NCBI GenBank assembly: GCA_022825725.1
Contig: JAJDWE010000030.1
Span: forward strand, 1 to 63,907
DNA: 63,907 bases
Source of the DNA: Gemmatimonadota bacterium
GTDB lineage: Bacteria > Gemmatimonadota > Gemmatimonadetes > Palauibacterales > Palauibacteraceae
Direction of reading: 5' to 3'
The position numbers were made by a program, and so were the translations under genes. Under the pieces are notes generated by a model. That model did not search any database, was not told where the DNA came from, and saw only the letters and a list, made by a program, of their open reading frames with translations. This document shows positions 26,387 to 35,381 of this stretch, piece after piece. Each line of letters starts with the position of its first letter. Within the stretch, counting starts at the first letter, position 1.

Positions 26387-27870
26387 ACTTTGGTCAGCGC
26401 CTCCAGGAGGACGCGGGCCTTGTGGCGGGTTTCTTCCCACTCGCGCGCGGGTTCGGAGTCGTAGACGATCCCGGCCCCGGCCTGCGCGTACACGCGGTCC
26501 CCGACGGAGAGGAGCGTGCGGATCACGATGGCCATGTCGAGGCTCGTCGCGCCGTAACCGACGTAGCCTGCCGCCCCGCCGTAGGGTCCGCGACGCGTCG
26601 GTTCGAGTTCATCGACGATCTCCATCGCGCGCACCTTCGGGGCGCCGGTGAGCGTGCCGGCGGGGAAGCAGGCCTTGAAGGCATCGACGGCGTCGGCTCC
26701 GTCCTTCAGCGATCCGGCCACCTCGCTCACGAGGTGCATGACGTGGCTGTAGCGCTCGATCTCCATGAAGCGCGACACCTCGACGGAGCCGGGACGGGCG
26801 ACCCGGCTCACGTCGTTGCGGCCGAGATCCACAAGCATGAGGTGTTCCGCCCGCTCCTTCTCGTCGGCGAGCAACTCGCCCGCGTGCCGTTCGTCCTCGC
26901 GCGGCGTGGTTCCGCGCGGTCGCGTCCCGGCGATGGGACGCACGGTCACGATCCCGTCTTCCACCCGGACGAGTGTCTCGGGGGAGGAACCGATGAGGCG
27001 CATGCCGTCCAGTTCGATGAAGAAGAGGTAGGGAGATGGATTGCTGCGACGGAGGGCGCGGTAGATTTCCAGCGGATCGCCCTCGTAACGGGCGCCGGCG
27101 CGCTGCGAGACGACGACCTGGTACGCGTCCCCCGCCACGATGTACTCACGGATACGCTCGACGGCCTCCTCGTAGTCGTCGCGGGAGCGGTTTCCGACCA
27201 CCTCCGGCGTCCTCGCCTCCCCGCCGTTGCCGAGCGTCCCCAGCCCGTGCGGTCTCTCGAGGCCGCGCACCCAGTCGGCGAGCCGATCCACGGCGTCCCC
27301 GTACAGCTCGGCCGGGTCGTCGTCGGGCGTGACCGGCACGGCCGCCACGGCGAAGGCGCGGGAATACAGGTTGTCGACGATGAGCATGCGCTCCGTCGCC
27401 ATGAAGCAGGCGTCCGGCACGCCGAGGTCGTCCGGAGGCGCGTCGGGCAGCCGCTCGATCCAGCGCACCGTGTCGTAGCCGAAGAATCCGACGGCCCCGC
27501 CCCAGAACGGCGGCAGGGAGGAGAGTTCGACCGGTTCGTAACGGGTGATCCAGGCCTCGAAGGCCCCGAAGGGATCGCTCGTGGTCTCGGGCTCGCCCCA
27601 GCCCCCCGCGGGCGTCCAGAGCCGGATCTCCGAACCGTCGAGTCGCCACGCTTCCCGGGGTTCGGAGCCGACGAAGCTGAATCGCGCCCAGCGCTCCCCT
27701 CCCTCGACCGACTCGAGCAGGAAGGAAAACGGGCCGCGTCGCAGCTTCGAGAACGCCGTGACCGGTGTGTCGAGATCGAACGGGATTTCGATGGCCACGG
27801 GAACCATCCGCCCGGGCTCGGCAAGGCGGGAGAATTCGGTAAAGTCGGGGATGGCGGAGGCGTCGCTCAT
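26383..27870 (-). CDS. trpE: Anthranilate synthase component I
   Basis: A 495-aa chorismate-binding enzyme that makes anthranilate from chorismate with TrpG-supplied ammonia, the first step of tryptophan synthesis. The C-terminal half carries the signatures PIAGTRPRG, DERHAGELLADEKERAEHLM, VDLGRNDVSRV, CFPAGTLTGAPKVRAME and YGGAAGYVG. An N-terminal LLESVEGGERWARFSF segment matches the tryptophan feedback site. ATG 27870 excludes a low-complexity N-terminal extension. No trpG or other trp gene adjoins it. PabB is the alternative; the LLES motif favours TrpE. Confidence 0.9.
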   Translation of the reverse strand: MSDASAIPDFTEFSRLAEPGRMVPVAIEIPFDLDTPVTAFSKLRRGPFSFLLESVEGGERWARFSFVGSEPREAWRLDGSEIRLWTPAGGWGEPETTSDPFGAFEAWITRYEPVELSSLPPFWGGAVGFFGYDTVRWIERLPDAPPDDLGVPDACFMATERMLIVDNLYSRAFAVAAVPVTPDDDPAELYGDAVDRLADWVRGLERPHGLGTLGNGGEARTPEVVGNRSRDDYEEAVERIREYIVAGDAYQVVVSQRAGARYEGDPLEIYRALRRSNPSPYLFFIELDGMRLIGSSPETLVRVEDGIVTVRPIAGTRPRGTTPREDERHAGELLADEKERAEHLMLVDLGRNDVSRVARPGSVEVSRFMEIERYSHVMHLVSEVAGSLKDGADAVDAFKACFPAGTLTGAPKVRAMEIVDELEPTRRGPYGGAAGYVGYGATSLDMAIVIRTLLSVGDRVYAQAGAGIVYDSEPAREWEETRHKARVLLEALTKV

Positions 27871-27969
27871 GCGCCCAAGGTAGCAGCCCGCGGCGTGGGA
27901 CGGGCACCCGGCGGCGGCGCGGCCGCCCACCTTGTCGGGGGTCGGATCGATGCCTACCCTTTCAGGTCC

Positions 27970-28003
27970 GGTTCGATCCGGGGTTCAATCGGGTTCGATC
28001 CGG
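27970..28003 (+). repeat. Three tandem near-copies of GGTTCRATCSGG upstream of rocD
   Basis: GGTTCGATCCGG (27970-27981), GGTTCAATCGGG (27982-27993) and GGTTCGATCCGG (27992-28003) follow each other about 80 nt before the rocD start. The 10-12 bp phasing would put the copies on one face of the helix, as for cooperative operators. Binding protein unknown; they do not match an ARG box. Confidence 0.45.
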
Positions 28004-28082
28004 CGAGAACGGTTCCCGTACCCCGACGGGGTTCAGCTCCAACCGCGGGCCGAGGATTGCTCGGCAGCCCAATGAGGAAGCG

Positions 28083-29300
28083 ATGAACACCAGCGATTAC
28101 ATCTCTCAGGTCGACAAGTGGAGCGCCCACAACTACCACCCGCTTCCCGTCGTGCTCGAGCGCGGCGAAGGCGAGTGGGTGTGGGACGTCGAGGGCAGGA
28201 AGTACCTCGACATGCTGAGTGCCTATTCCGCCGTGAACCAGGGACACCGCCACCCCCGCATCATCGAGGCGCTGCGGGCGCAGGCGGAGAAGCTCACGCT
28301 CACGTCGCGCGCCTTCCACAACGACCGGATGGGTCCGTTCCTCCAGCAGCTGTGCGAGATGACGGGGTTCGAGCGCGCGCTGCCGATGAACACAGGCGCC
28401 GAGGGGGTGGAGACGGCGATCAAAGCGGCCCGCAAGTGGGGCTACACCGTGAAGGGCGTGGCGGAGGACCGGGCGGAGATCATCGTCTGCGAGCAGAACT
28501 TCCACGGCCGGACGACGACCATCGTCGGCTTTTCCTCGGACGAGGGATCCACGTTCGGGTTCGGTCCCTTCACGCCGGGCTTCGTGCCGATCCCCTACGG
28601 CGACGCGGATGCGCTCGAGGCGGCGATCACGCCGAACACCGTCGGCTTCCTCGTGGAGCCCATCCAGGGCGAGGCGGGCGTCGTCGTGCCGCCGGATGGT
28701 TTCTATGCGCGGGCGCTGGAGATCTGCCGGGCGAACGGCGTCCTCATGATCAACGACGAGATCCAGACGGGCCTCGGACGGACCGGCAAGCTGTTCTGCG
28801 CCGACTGGGAGGCGGACCGCGGCGACATCATGATCGTCGGGAAGGCGCTCGGCGGGGGCGTGTTCCCGGTCTCCGGGATCCTCGCGAACTCCGAGATCAT
28901 GGATGTCTTCCATCCGGGAGACCACGGCTCGACGTTCGGCGGGAATCCGCTCGCCGCGGCGGTCGGGATGGCGGCACTGGACGTGATCCGGGATGAGGAT
29001 CTCGCCGGGCGGTCGAACGAACTGGGCTCCTGGTTCAAGCGGGAGCTGGAGTCGATCGATTCTCCCCACGTGGATCATGTGCGGGGACGCGGCCTGTTCA
29101 TCGGCGTCGTGATCCGGGACGAGTCCGGGGACGCGCGTCCGTTCTGCGAGGAACTGCAGGCGCGCGGAATCCTCGCCAAGGAGACGCACGAGCAGGTGAT
29201 CCGCTTCGCGCCTCCGCTCACGATCGAAAAGGCCAGCCTCGAATGGGCGCTGGAACACATCGCCGAGGTGATTCAGGGGGCGGCGGTCGCCGTCGCCTGA
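28083..29300 (+). CDS. rocD: Ornithine aminotransferase
   Basis: A 405-aa class III PLP aminotransferase, the usual length. It transfers the delta-amino group of ornithine to 2-oxoglutarate, giving glutamate semialdehyde. Ornithine-specific marks are HNYHPLPVVLERGEG near the start, SAYSAVNQGHRHP, MNTGAEGVETAIKAARKWGY, NDEIQTGLGRTGK and GKALGGGVFPVS with the PLP lysine. AGGAAGCG precedes the ATG. It links the arginine pathway at 50-53 kb to proline and glutamate. Confidence 0.93.
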   Translation: MNTSDYISQVDKWSAHNYHPLPVVLERGEGEWVWDVEGRKYLDMLSAYSAVNQGHRHPRIIEALRAQAEKLTLTSRAFHNDRMGPFLQQLCEMTGFERALPMNTGAEGVETAIKAARKWGYTVKGVAEDRAEIIVCEQNFHGRTTTIVGFSSDEGSTFGFGPFTPGFVPIPYGDADALEAAITPNTVGFLVEPIQGEAGVVVPPDGFYARALEICRANGVLMINDEIQTGLGRTGKLFCADWEADRGDIMIVGKALGGGVFPVSGILANSEIMDVFHPGDHGSTFGGNPLAAAVGMAALDVIRDEDLAGRSNELGSWFKRELESIDSPHVDHVRGRGLFIGVVIRDESGDARPFCEELQARGILAKETHEQVIRFAPPLTIEKASLEWALEHIAEVIQGAAVAVA

Positions 29301-29367
29301 GTAGCGGGTTCGGGCGCCCGGCGCCCAGCCGGGAATCTCGGCCCCTCCCGGAACCCCGCCCCCGATC

Positions 29368-29402
29368 GACCGGCCGCGGCGCACCCTCGCCGCGGTCCGG
29401 TC
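29368..29402. terminator. Long GC-rich hairpin after rocD
   Basis: GACCGG-CCGCGGCG and CGCCGCGG-T-CCGGTC pair as a 14-bp stem with a 1-nt bulge and a 6-nt loop, about 70 nt past the rocD stop. No T-tract follows, so termination is plausible but not proven; a GC-rich genome may use such U-poor hairpins. Confidence 0.45.
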
Positions 29403-29426
29403 GGCCCCCGCGCAACTAATCCCGCG

Positions 29427-30029
29427 TTGGCTGTGTCACCGTTCTGGAAGCGGAAGAACCGACGTGTACCCGGAGATCCCGGCACGGTGACGGAACCGCA
29501 ACTCATTCAGCGGCTCAGGGACGGAGACGAGGACGCGGCGCGCGCGTTGTACGACGCGCACGTCGACCGCGTATTCCGGATATGCTACCGGTTCGCGGGC
29601 GAGGACCATCTCGCTCAGGATTTCACGCAGGAGACGTTCGTGCGGGCGTTCACGAAGATCGACACGTTTCGCGGCGAGGCCGCGTTCGGGACGTGGCTGG
29701 GATCGATCGCGACGACGGTGTCGCTGAACGGACTTCGCAAGGTGAAGCGCTTTCGCAGCCGCGAGACCGCGCTGCACGAGGATCTCCGCTCGACCGGCGG
29801 CCTGAACCGCCTCGAACCCGACGTGAAGGATCGGCTGCACCGCGCGATCGACGAGCTTCCCGCGGGCTATCGAACCGTCTTCCTGCTGCACGACCTCGAG
29901 GGCTACACGCACGAGGAGATCGGGGCGATGCTCGGGATCAAGGCCGGGACCTCCAAGTCGCAGCTCTTCCGGGCCCGCAGCCGTCTGCGGGAGAAGCTCG
30001 CGGACTTCGCGGGAGAATGGGCATGCTGA
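29427..30029 (+). CDS. ECF-type RNA polymerase sigma factor
   Basis: About 200 aa from TTG 29427; GTG 29487, with GGAG upstream, is a good shorter start. Region 2 reads ALYDAHVDRVFRICYRFAG, then AQDFTQETFVRAFTKIDTFR with the conserved aromatic-rich helix. Region 4 reads LPAGYRTVFLLHDLEGYTHE, then IGAMLGIKAGTSKSQLFRAR. There is no region 1.1 or 3, so it is an extracytoplasmic-function sigma. The next gene overlaps its end and encodes a membrane-anchored protein, the usual place of an anti-sigma factor. Confidence 0.9.
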   Translation: MAVSPFWKRKNRRVPGDPGTVTEPQLIQRLRDGDEDAARALYDAHVDRVFRICYRFAGEDHLAQDFTQETFVRAFTKIDTFRGEAAFGTWLGSIATTVSLNGLRKVKRFRSRETALHEDLRSTGGLNRLEPDVKDRLHRAIDELPAGYRTVFLLHDLEGYTHEEIGAMLGIKAGTSKSQLFRARSRLREKLADFAGEWAC

Positions 30030-31111
30030 AGGATCGCATGGACGACGCGAGCCGCTTTGCCCGGTTCCTCCGCCGGGAGGCGGCGGACTACCACGACCCG
30101 CCGGCGCCCCCGGTCGAGGCGATGTGGGCCGGGATCGAGACGCGGCTCGGCGCGCCGCCGGTGTCCGACGAGCCGGAGTCGACGGACCTGGCAGGCATGG
30201 CGGACGCCGTGGACTGCATCGGAGACGACGTCGATCGCCCGTTCGATGTGCTGGGTTACCACGATCCGCCGCCCGCGCCGCGCGAGGCGATGTGGGAACG
30301 CATCGAGGCCGAATGGGTCGCACGGCAGCCGGAGGCCCCCGGCGCGCGGGAGGTGGCCCGCGGCTCGCTCCGGCTCGTCGTGGCCCGGACGCTCGGGCGA
30401 CGGCCCGGCCGGACCGCGGCATGGCTGACGGGAGCCGCCGCCGCTTCGGTCGCGCTCGCCGTGGCGCTCGACGGCGGCCCGCAGCTGCCGGTGCCTGACG
30501 GGCCCGAGACGGTGGCGGCAGCGGCGCCGACGCCGGTCGGAGCGGCGGGGACGACTGCGGCGTCGATCGCGGCGACCGACTCCGGGCCTCTCGCGCCGAC
30601 GGCCGCCGAGGAGGCGCTGGCCCTTTCCGTCGTCGAGGAGCCCCTGGAGACGAACCGGCAGTTCGCGGCGGCCACTCCGCCGCCGGCAGCCGATCCGGCC
30701 CCGGCTTCGGCCCGGCGCGAAGCGGACCCGCCGGTCCGCGCCGTCAGCTCGCCGGCGCAACGGCCCGCCGGCGCCGCGGGGCGCGCCAGCGTCGACGAAT
30801 ACGACATGGCGGGGCACCTCGACCGCGCCCGCACCCTGCTCGTCGCCTTCCGCACGGATATCGGCACCGACGAGTCCCAGGAGGATCTCGCACGGTGGGC
30901 GCGCGAACTGCTGGTGGAGACCCGTTCACGGCTCGCCACGCCCGCCGCCGACGGACAGCAGGCGCGGACGCTGCTGCAGGATCTCGAACTCATCCTCGTG
31001 CAGATCGCGCGCCTGGGCCCGGACGCCCCGGACTTCGAGCGCGAACTGGCCCGCGAGAGCATGGAACGGCAGGGGACGCTGATGCGGCTTCGTTCCGTGA
31101 GCGGCACGTGA
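30023..31111 (+). CDS. Membrane-anchored protein in anti-sigma position
   Basis: About 362 aa; GGGAGA lies 7 nt before ATG 30023. It overlaps the sigma gene by 7 nt. A cytoplasmic N-terminus of about 130 residues carries a duplicated motif (YHDPPAPPVEAMWAGIE and YHDPPPAPREAMWERIE). One helix (AAWLTGAAAASVALAVAL) follows, then an Ala/Pro-rich periplasmic stretch and a helical C-terminus (DMAGHLDRARTLLVAF). Position and topology fit an anti-sigma factor; the zinc-finger HxxxCxxC signature is absent, so the role is inferred. Confidence 0.6.
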   Translation: MLKDRMDDASRFARFLRREAADYHDPPAPPVEAMWAGIETRLGAPPVSDEPESTDLAGMADAVDCIGDDVDRPFDVLGYHDPPPAPREAMWERIEAEWVARQPEAPGAREVARGSLRLVVARTLGRRPGRTAAWLTGAAAASVALAVALDGGPQLPVPDGPETVAAAAPTPVGAAGTTAASIAATDSGPLAPTAAEEALALSVVEEPLETNRQFAAATPPPAADPAPASARREADPPVRAVSSPAQRPAGAAGRASVDEYDMAGHLDRARTLLVAFRTDIGTDESQEDLARWARELLVETRSRLATPAADGQQARTLLQDLELILVQIARLGPDAPDFERELARESMERQGTLMRLRSVSGT

Positions 31112-31197
31112 TCCGGATGCGAGCGCGAAGACAGGACGACGGAGAGCGACCTACAGAGAGCGACCCTGGAGTCGACCATAGAGTACGGAGGCATACC

Positions 31198-33063
31198 ATG
31201 AGTGACCGCGTGAGACACCTGACCTGGACCGGGCTGCTGCTGGCCGGTCTCGCCATCGTGGACGCCGCGCCCGCGCGCGATGCGCCGTGGGCGTTCGGGG
31301 CCGAGAGCTTGGCTGCGCAGACGGCTCAGCAGAAACGGCAGACGGTCCAGCAGGAGGAGGTGGCGCGATTCCTCGAGGCGCGTCGCGCGATCAACGCGGA
31401 GGAGTTCGAACGCGCCGTGGCGCTCTTCCAGGCGGTCCGAACCGAGTCCGGGCTCGTGACGCCTCCGTTCGAGCCCGACTCCTACTACTGGGAAGCGTTC
31501 GCCCGTTATCGCCTCGGCGACCTGGCCGAAGCGCGTTTGCTGCTGGAAATACTGATGGTCGGGTTTGACGAAGCGCGACCGGCCGATGCTCGCCGACAAA
31601 GGGAGGCCGGGCGGCTGTACCACGACGCGCGGACCCTGGACTTCGAGGTCCGAAGCCAGCTCGCGTCGCGTGGCGACGCCGGCGATGCGGAGCGGCTGCT
31701 GCGCGAGGCGGAGGAAACGCTCGACGTCACCTCCCCGATGCCCGGCTTTCGCATGATGCCCGTGGACGTGGACGTGATGCCCGTGGACGTCGTGCGGTCG
31801 CCCACCTTCTCGCTTCCCATGTCGACGGCCGAGCTGACAGCTCTGCCGGACTCGGTGGCCGCCGATCTGCTGGCCGAAGTACAGGGCGCGCCGGATGTAC
31901 AGGGCGCGCCGGACGTACAGGCCGTGGAGGACTGGGCCCAGCGATTGGCGGAGTACACGGATCCCGTCGCCGACTACGAGCGGCAGGTGGCGGACTATAC
32001 GCGCGCAGCCACGAACCTCGCTTGGCAGCGGGTGGAACTCCAGGAGGCTTGGCGCGCCGCGTCACAGGAGCAGGAAGCGTGCGAAGACGTGTCGGTACAG
32101 CTGGCGGCGCTCGAGGCCGTGATGCGCTTCGATGATGTCAACCGGGTGCAGGTGCTTCGCGACGTCCTGACCCGCGAGGATGAGTGCTCGATGCGGCTTC
32201 ACGATGAGGCGGTTGAACTCATCGCGAGGGAGGAAACCGAGGAAGCCGAGCGCGTCCTCCTGGGCGTCATTGCGAACCATCCGGAGCAGTCGGTTCGCAG
32301 GAGCGCTCTCCAGGAAATGTGGCGTTTCAACTCCCGGGCCGCGTTCCGGGTGCTCGCGGCAACCCTCCGGGATTCGGATGACGACGCCGAGCAGAGCGAC
32401 GCGATCGGCGGGCTCCGCAGCAGCCGGTATGCGGTGGACGCGTCGGCGCCGACCGCGATCCAGAACGCCCTCGTCGCCGCGGTCGCCAACCCCTCGAAGT
32501 CCGACCGCATTCGTTATCAGGCGATCAATGCGCTGCGCGACCTCGATCACGTGGAAGGCGGAGTGTTCGTTCGACTTTACGACCGGCTCGATTCGGACGA
32601 TCGCAAGGAGACGCTGCTCCGCGCGCTGGCGCGCAAGGTGAGGGAGAAGGAGGACATGCAGACGGCCGAATGGGCGCGCCTGGTTGCCTACGACCCGGAG
32701 GTGGCCAGCGACGTGCGCGCCGCAGCCTTCAGCGCGTGGGCGGCCCACCCGACGCTGACGGTGGGTTATCTCGCCGACCTGTACGGGGAACTGTCCGAGG
32801 CCTTCCTGAAGCGGCAGGCCATCTACGCGATCTACCAGCGGGCAGGGTCCGACCCCACCGCTCCGAGGGTGCTGATGGAACTGATCCGCGACGAATCCGA
32901 TCAGGAGGTGCGGGAGCGCGGCATCTACTGGCTCGGCCGGACCGAATCCGAAGAGGCCGTCGACTTCCTCCTCGAACTGCTGCGTCCCCCGGCGACCGAC
33001 ACGCTGATCGTCGATTCGCCGCCTCCTTCGGCCATCGATACCTTGCCGAGGTGGCCCGGATAA
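31198..33063 (+). CDS. Exported HEAT-repeat protein
   Basis: A 621-aa protein; GGAGG 7 nt before ATG 31198 sets the start. Signal peptide near 10-30, then a TPR-like helical part (RRAINAEEFERAVALFQAV; YYWEAFARYRLGDLAEARLL). From about 360 on there are HEAT-like repeats, pairs of helices such as SVRRSALQEMWRFNSRAAFR and DRIRYQAINALRDLDHVEGG. The DNA at 31879-31920 holds short tandem copies encoding VQGAPD. It follows the sigma/anti-sigma pair by 86 nt and may be part of the same operon. Likely a protein-interaction scaffold in the envelope. Confidence 0.7.
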   Translation: MSDRVRHLTWTGLLLAGLAIVDAAPARDAPWAFGAESLAAQTAQQKRQTVQQEEVARFLEARRAINAEEFERAVALFQAVRTESGLVTPPFEPDSYYWEAFARYRLGDLAEARLLLEILMVGFDEARPADARRQREAGRLYHDARTLDFEVRSQLASRGDAGDAERLLREAEETLDVTSPMPGFRMMPVDVDVMPVDVVRSPTFSLPMSTAELTALPDSVAADLLAEVQGAPDVQGAPDVQAVEDWAQRLAEYTDPVADYERQVADYTRAATNLAWQRVELQEAWRAASQEQEACEDVSVQLAALEAVMRFDDVNRVQVLRDVLTREDECSMRLHDEAVELIAREETEEAERVLLGVIANHPEQSVRRSALQEMWRFNSRAAFRVLAATLRDSDDDAEQSDAIGGLRSSRYAVDASAPTAIQNALVAAVANPSKSDRIRYQAINALRDLDHVEGGVFVRLYDRLDSDDRKETLLRALARKVREKEDMQTAEWARLVAYDPEVASDVRAAAFSAWAAHPTLTVGYLADLYGELSEAFLKRQAIYAIYQRAGSDPTAPRVLMELIRDESDQEVRERGIYWLGRTESEEAVDFLLELLRPPATDTLIVDSPPPSAIDTLPRWPG

Positions 33064-33120
33064 GGCGTGGAACAGGGAGTCGCCGTCCCGATTCCGGGTG
33101 ATTGAGACCGAGACTCCTGG

Positions 33121-34149
33121 ATGGGTGCGAGCCCCATGAAGCTCCTGCGTGCAATGCCCGGCCTGGTTGTACTCCTTGCAGTGACGGCGTCCCCGAGCGT
33201 CGGGCAGGTCATTGAAGGACCCGACGGACCGGTCGAGTTCGTCGGGTTGAAGGAGTGGAACGCGCAGGACCTCTTCGACGCCATCCAGGAACTGGCTCCC
33301 GACCAGCCGTTCCACGCCTGTGCGGCCGTCATGGAGCGCGAGCTCGGATTCGCCGAGGCGGCCGCCACCTCATACCGGACCATGGGGTCCGACGAGGTCT
33401 ACACGATCGTGGTCGGCGTGGAGGACGCCACACACGTCCGCCCTCGCACCATCGGCAGCGAGACCCTCGTCCTGCCGGAGGCCCTGGAGAGCCTGAAGGC
33501 GTTCGGGGAGGAGCACCCCGGGCTGCTGCATATGGCGGCCCAGATGCTCTACGTGCGGGACGATGCCGATCGCATCGGCGAGGTGGCCGGGTGGATGGGA
33601 ATCGACGTCGAAACGTTCGCTGAAGTCTGGCGCCTGCTCGACCGCGCGGACCGGAGACGCGATGAGCGCCTCGCCCACGAACTCCTGGCGAGAGATGTCT
33701 CGTGGCAGACGCGCGCAGTCGCCACGCTCGTGCTCAGCAATTTCGTGGATCGCGACGCCTCGTGGCACGCGCTCGTCCTTTCCCTGACGGATCCGGAGGA
33801 TCGAGTCGCCAGCATTGCCGGCGGCGTGCTCGGGGGGCTGACCGCCCCCGACGGCCCGGTGCACACGGTGGACTGGACGCCCGCGGAAGAGTCTCTGCTC
33901 GCGCTCTTCGGTGGGACGCACGCGTGGGAGTTCGACAAGGTGCTCTGGGTTCTCGTCGCGACGGGCATCACACCCGACTTCGGCCGGCGGCTGGCCCGCG
34001 AACGACCTGACCTCCTGCTCGCTCACGCGGGTGCCGAGCACCGCCCGACCCGGGCGCCGGCCATCGCCTTCCTCCAGGCCATCAGCGGCGAGGATTTCGG
34101 CACGGATGTCGACGCCTGGGCCGCATGGATCCACGGCCAGCCCGACTGA
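33121..34149 (+). CDS. Exported alpha-helical (HEAT-like) protein
   Basis: A 342-aa product; ATG 33136 (MKLLRAMPGLVVLLAVTASP) is an equally good start with a clean signal peptide cut near SVGQ. The mature chain is mostly helical. Its second half (RDVSWQTRAVATLVLSNFVD; DPEDRVASIAGGVLGGL) has HEAT-like helix pairs, echoing the previous gene 57 nt upstream. It carries no catalytic motif that I recognise. Probably co-transcribed with the gene before it. Confidence 0.6.
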   Translation: MGASPMKLLRAMPGLVVLLAVTASPSVGQVIEGPDGPVEFVGLKEWNAQDLFDAIQELAPDQPFHACAAVMERELGFAEAAATSYRTMGSDEVYTIVVGVEDATHVRPRTIGSETLVLPEALESLKAFGEEHPGLLHMAAQMLYVRDDADRIGEVAGWMGIDVETFAEVWRLLDRADRRRDERLAHELLARDVSWQTRAVATLVLSNFVDRDASWHALVLSLTDPEDRVASIAGGVLGGLTAPDGPVHTVDWTPAEESLLALFGGTHAWEFDKVLWVLVATGITPDFGRRLARERPDLLLAHAGAEHRPTRAPAIAFLQAISGEDFGTDVDAWAAWIHGQPD

Positions 34150-34170
34150 CACGGCACCCGCCCCGCTCGA

Positions 34171-34244
34171 TCCCGCACAACCAAAGCTGTTGCTGACCGT
34201 GTCCCCGGTTCGGCAAGGACCGAACCGATCCGGGGGAGAGATTC
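34171..34244 (+). promoter_or_regulatory. Shared leader of the propeller operons, copy 1
   Basis: This leader closely matches 37521-37591: CGCACAACCAA near the start, GTGTCCCCGGTTCGG in the middle and GGGGGAGAG before the ATG. It contains a perfect inverted repeat, CGGTTCGG (34206-34213) with CCGAACCG (34220-34227) across a 6-nt loop. Either an operator dyad or an mRNA hairpin ahead of the ribosome-binding site. Confidence 0.55.
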
Positions 34245-35381
34245 ATGCGTCACGCGTGCCGAGGTCGTCTCCGCATTCAGTGGGTGCGCGCGGGCGCGTG
34301 CCTTCCACTCCTGGCGATCACCGCCGCGTGCGTGGCGTGCGGTCCGGGTGAAGCTGCCGACGAGGCCGTCTTCACGCCCGAATTGATCGGCACGGCCGCC
34401 GTGCCGCTGAGCGAGAGCGACGAAGTCGCGCTGCTCGCGGACGAGCGCACCGCCTGCGTCATCGACTCCTACGAAGGGCAGGTCCGCTGCGTGGCGGGGG
34501 CTGGCCGGGTCGTGGGGGTCTTCGGGCGCGAGGGCGAAGGCCCCGGCGAGTTCGGCGATCCCGCGCAGCTCGCCCGCGGAGAGGCGGGAACCGTCGGCGT
34601 GGTGGATTCCGACCTGGGCCGCTTCACGGTCTTCGAGCCATCGGGCGCCTACGTGTCGGATGTGCTGCTGCCGGATGTATTCCAGCCCTTCCCATCGTTC
34701 GGCACCACGGTCTCAGGCGTGTCGCTGGACTACATGGTGATGCTCGGCCGGATGTCCGGATCGCTGATGACCCGGTACGAGGTGGACCTCGCCTCCGGGG
34801 AGACGGTGCGTCAGGAAGAGTCGCCGCCCGGTCCATGGGACATCGAGTGCGAGCAGGTCATCCACGGTATCCCGGATCTGGCCGGGGGCTGGGCATTCGT
34901 GGCCTGCGAAGGGCATCTGATCTTCGTCGGCGACACCGGCGACGCCAAGGTGCTCCGCGCGCCGACCTACATCCCGGAACTCCCGAACGAGCGGGACGTG
35001 GCCCGGCGGGAAGAGGAACTCCTGGCCCTGAACAGGTCCCAGGGTCTCCCGCGGACGCCCGCCATCGACGAGGGGTTGGAGACGTTTAGCGCCACTCCGA
35101 AGCATTACTATCTGTCCGCGGGCGAGCATCTCTTCGACGCCGCCAACCGATACTGGGTCGCCACGGGCCGCGACCAGCACGAATGGTCCTGGCTGGACGT
35201 GTACGCCAACGCCGAATACGTCGGGTCGGTGCGGGTCCGGGACCGGCTCAGGGCCTTCGACCTCCTGGGGTCGACCCTGGTCGTGCTCGTTGATCGGCAG
35301 GTGGGGTCGGACGATGGCGACGGGATTCCGGACCGGGCCCTCGACTGGTACGACATCGCGAACCTGCCCTTCGCCCGGTGA
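34245..35381 (+). CDS. 6-bladed beta-propeller lipoprotein
   Basis: A 378-aa lipoprotein with signal LPLLAITAACVAC near 20-32. The body has propeller strands and the family signature REGEGPGEFGDPAQL, followed by VGVVDSDLGRFTVFEPSG. First gene of the first propeller operon; GGGGGAGAG precedes the ATG. The next gene starts inside its stop codon (GTGA). Paralogues at 7434, 35378, 37592, 38851 and 40283 share the G-E/D-G-P-G-E motif but differ widely elsewhere, suggesting divergent binding specificity. Confidence 0.78.
   Translation: MRHACRGRLRIQWVRAGACLPLLAITAACVACGPGEAADEAVFTPELIGTAAVPLSESDEVALLADERTACVIDSYEGQVRCVAGAGRVVGVFGREGEGPGEFGDPAQLARGEAGTVGVVDSDLGRFTVFEPSGAYVSDVLLPDVFQPFPSFGTTVSGVSLDYMVMLGRMSGSLMTRYEVDLASGETVRQEESPPGPWDIECEQVIHGIPDLAGGWAFVACEGHLIFVGDTGDAKVLRAPTYIPELPNERDVARREEELLALNRSQGLPRTPAIDEGLETFSATPKHYYLSAGEHLFDAANRYWVATGRDQHEWSWLDVYANAEYVGSVRVRDRLRAFDLLGSTLVVLVDRQVGSDDGDGIPDRALDWYDIANLPFAR

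Noticed and set aside
25606-28086. An 826-codon plus-strand open frame
   Set aside because: It runs antisense to trpE and through the signal region of the VWA gene and the RHH gene, with no recognisable domain; chance frame in GC-rich DNA.
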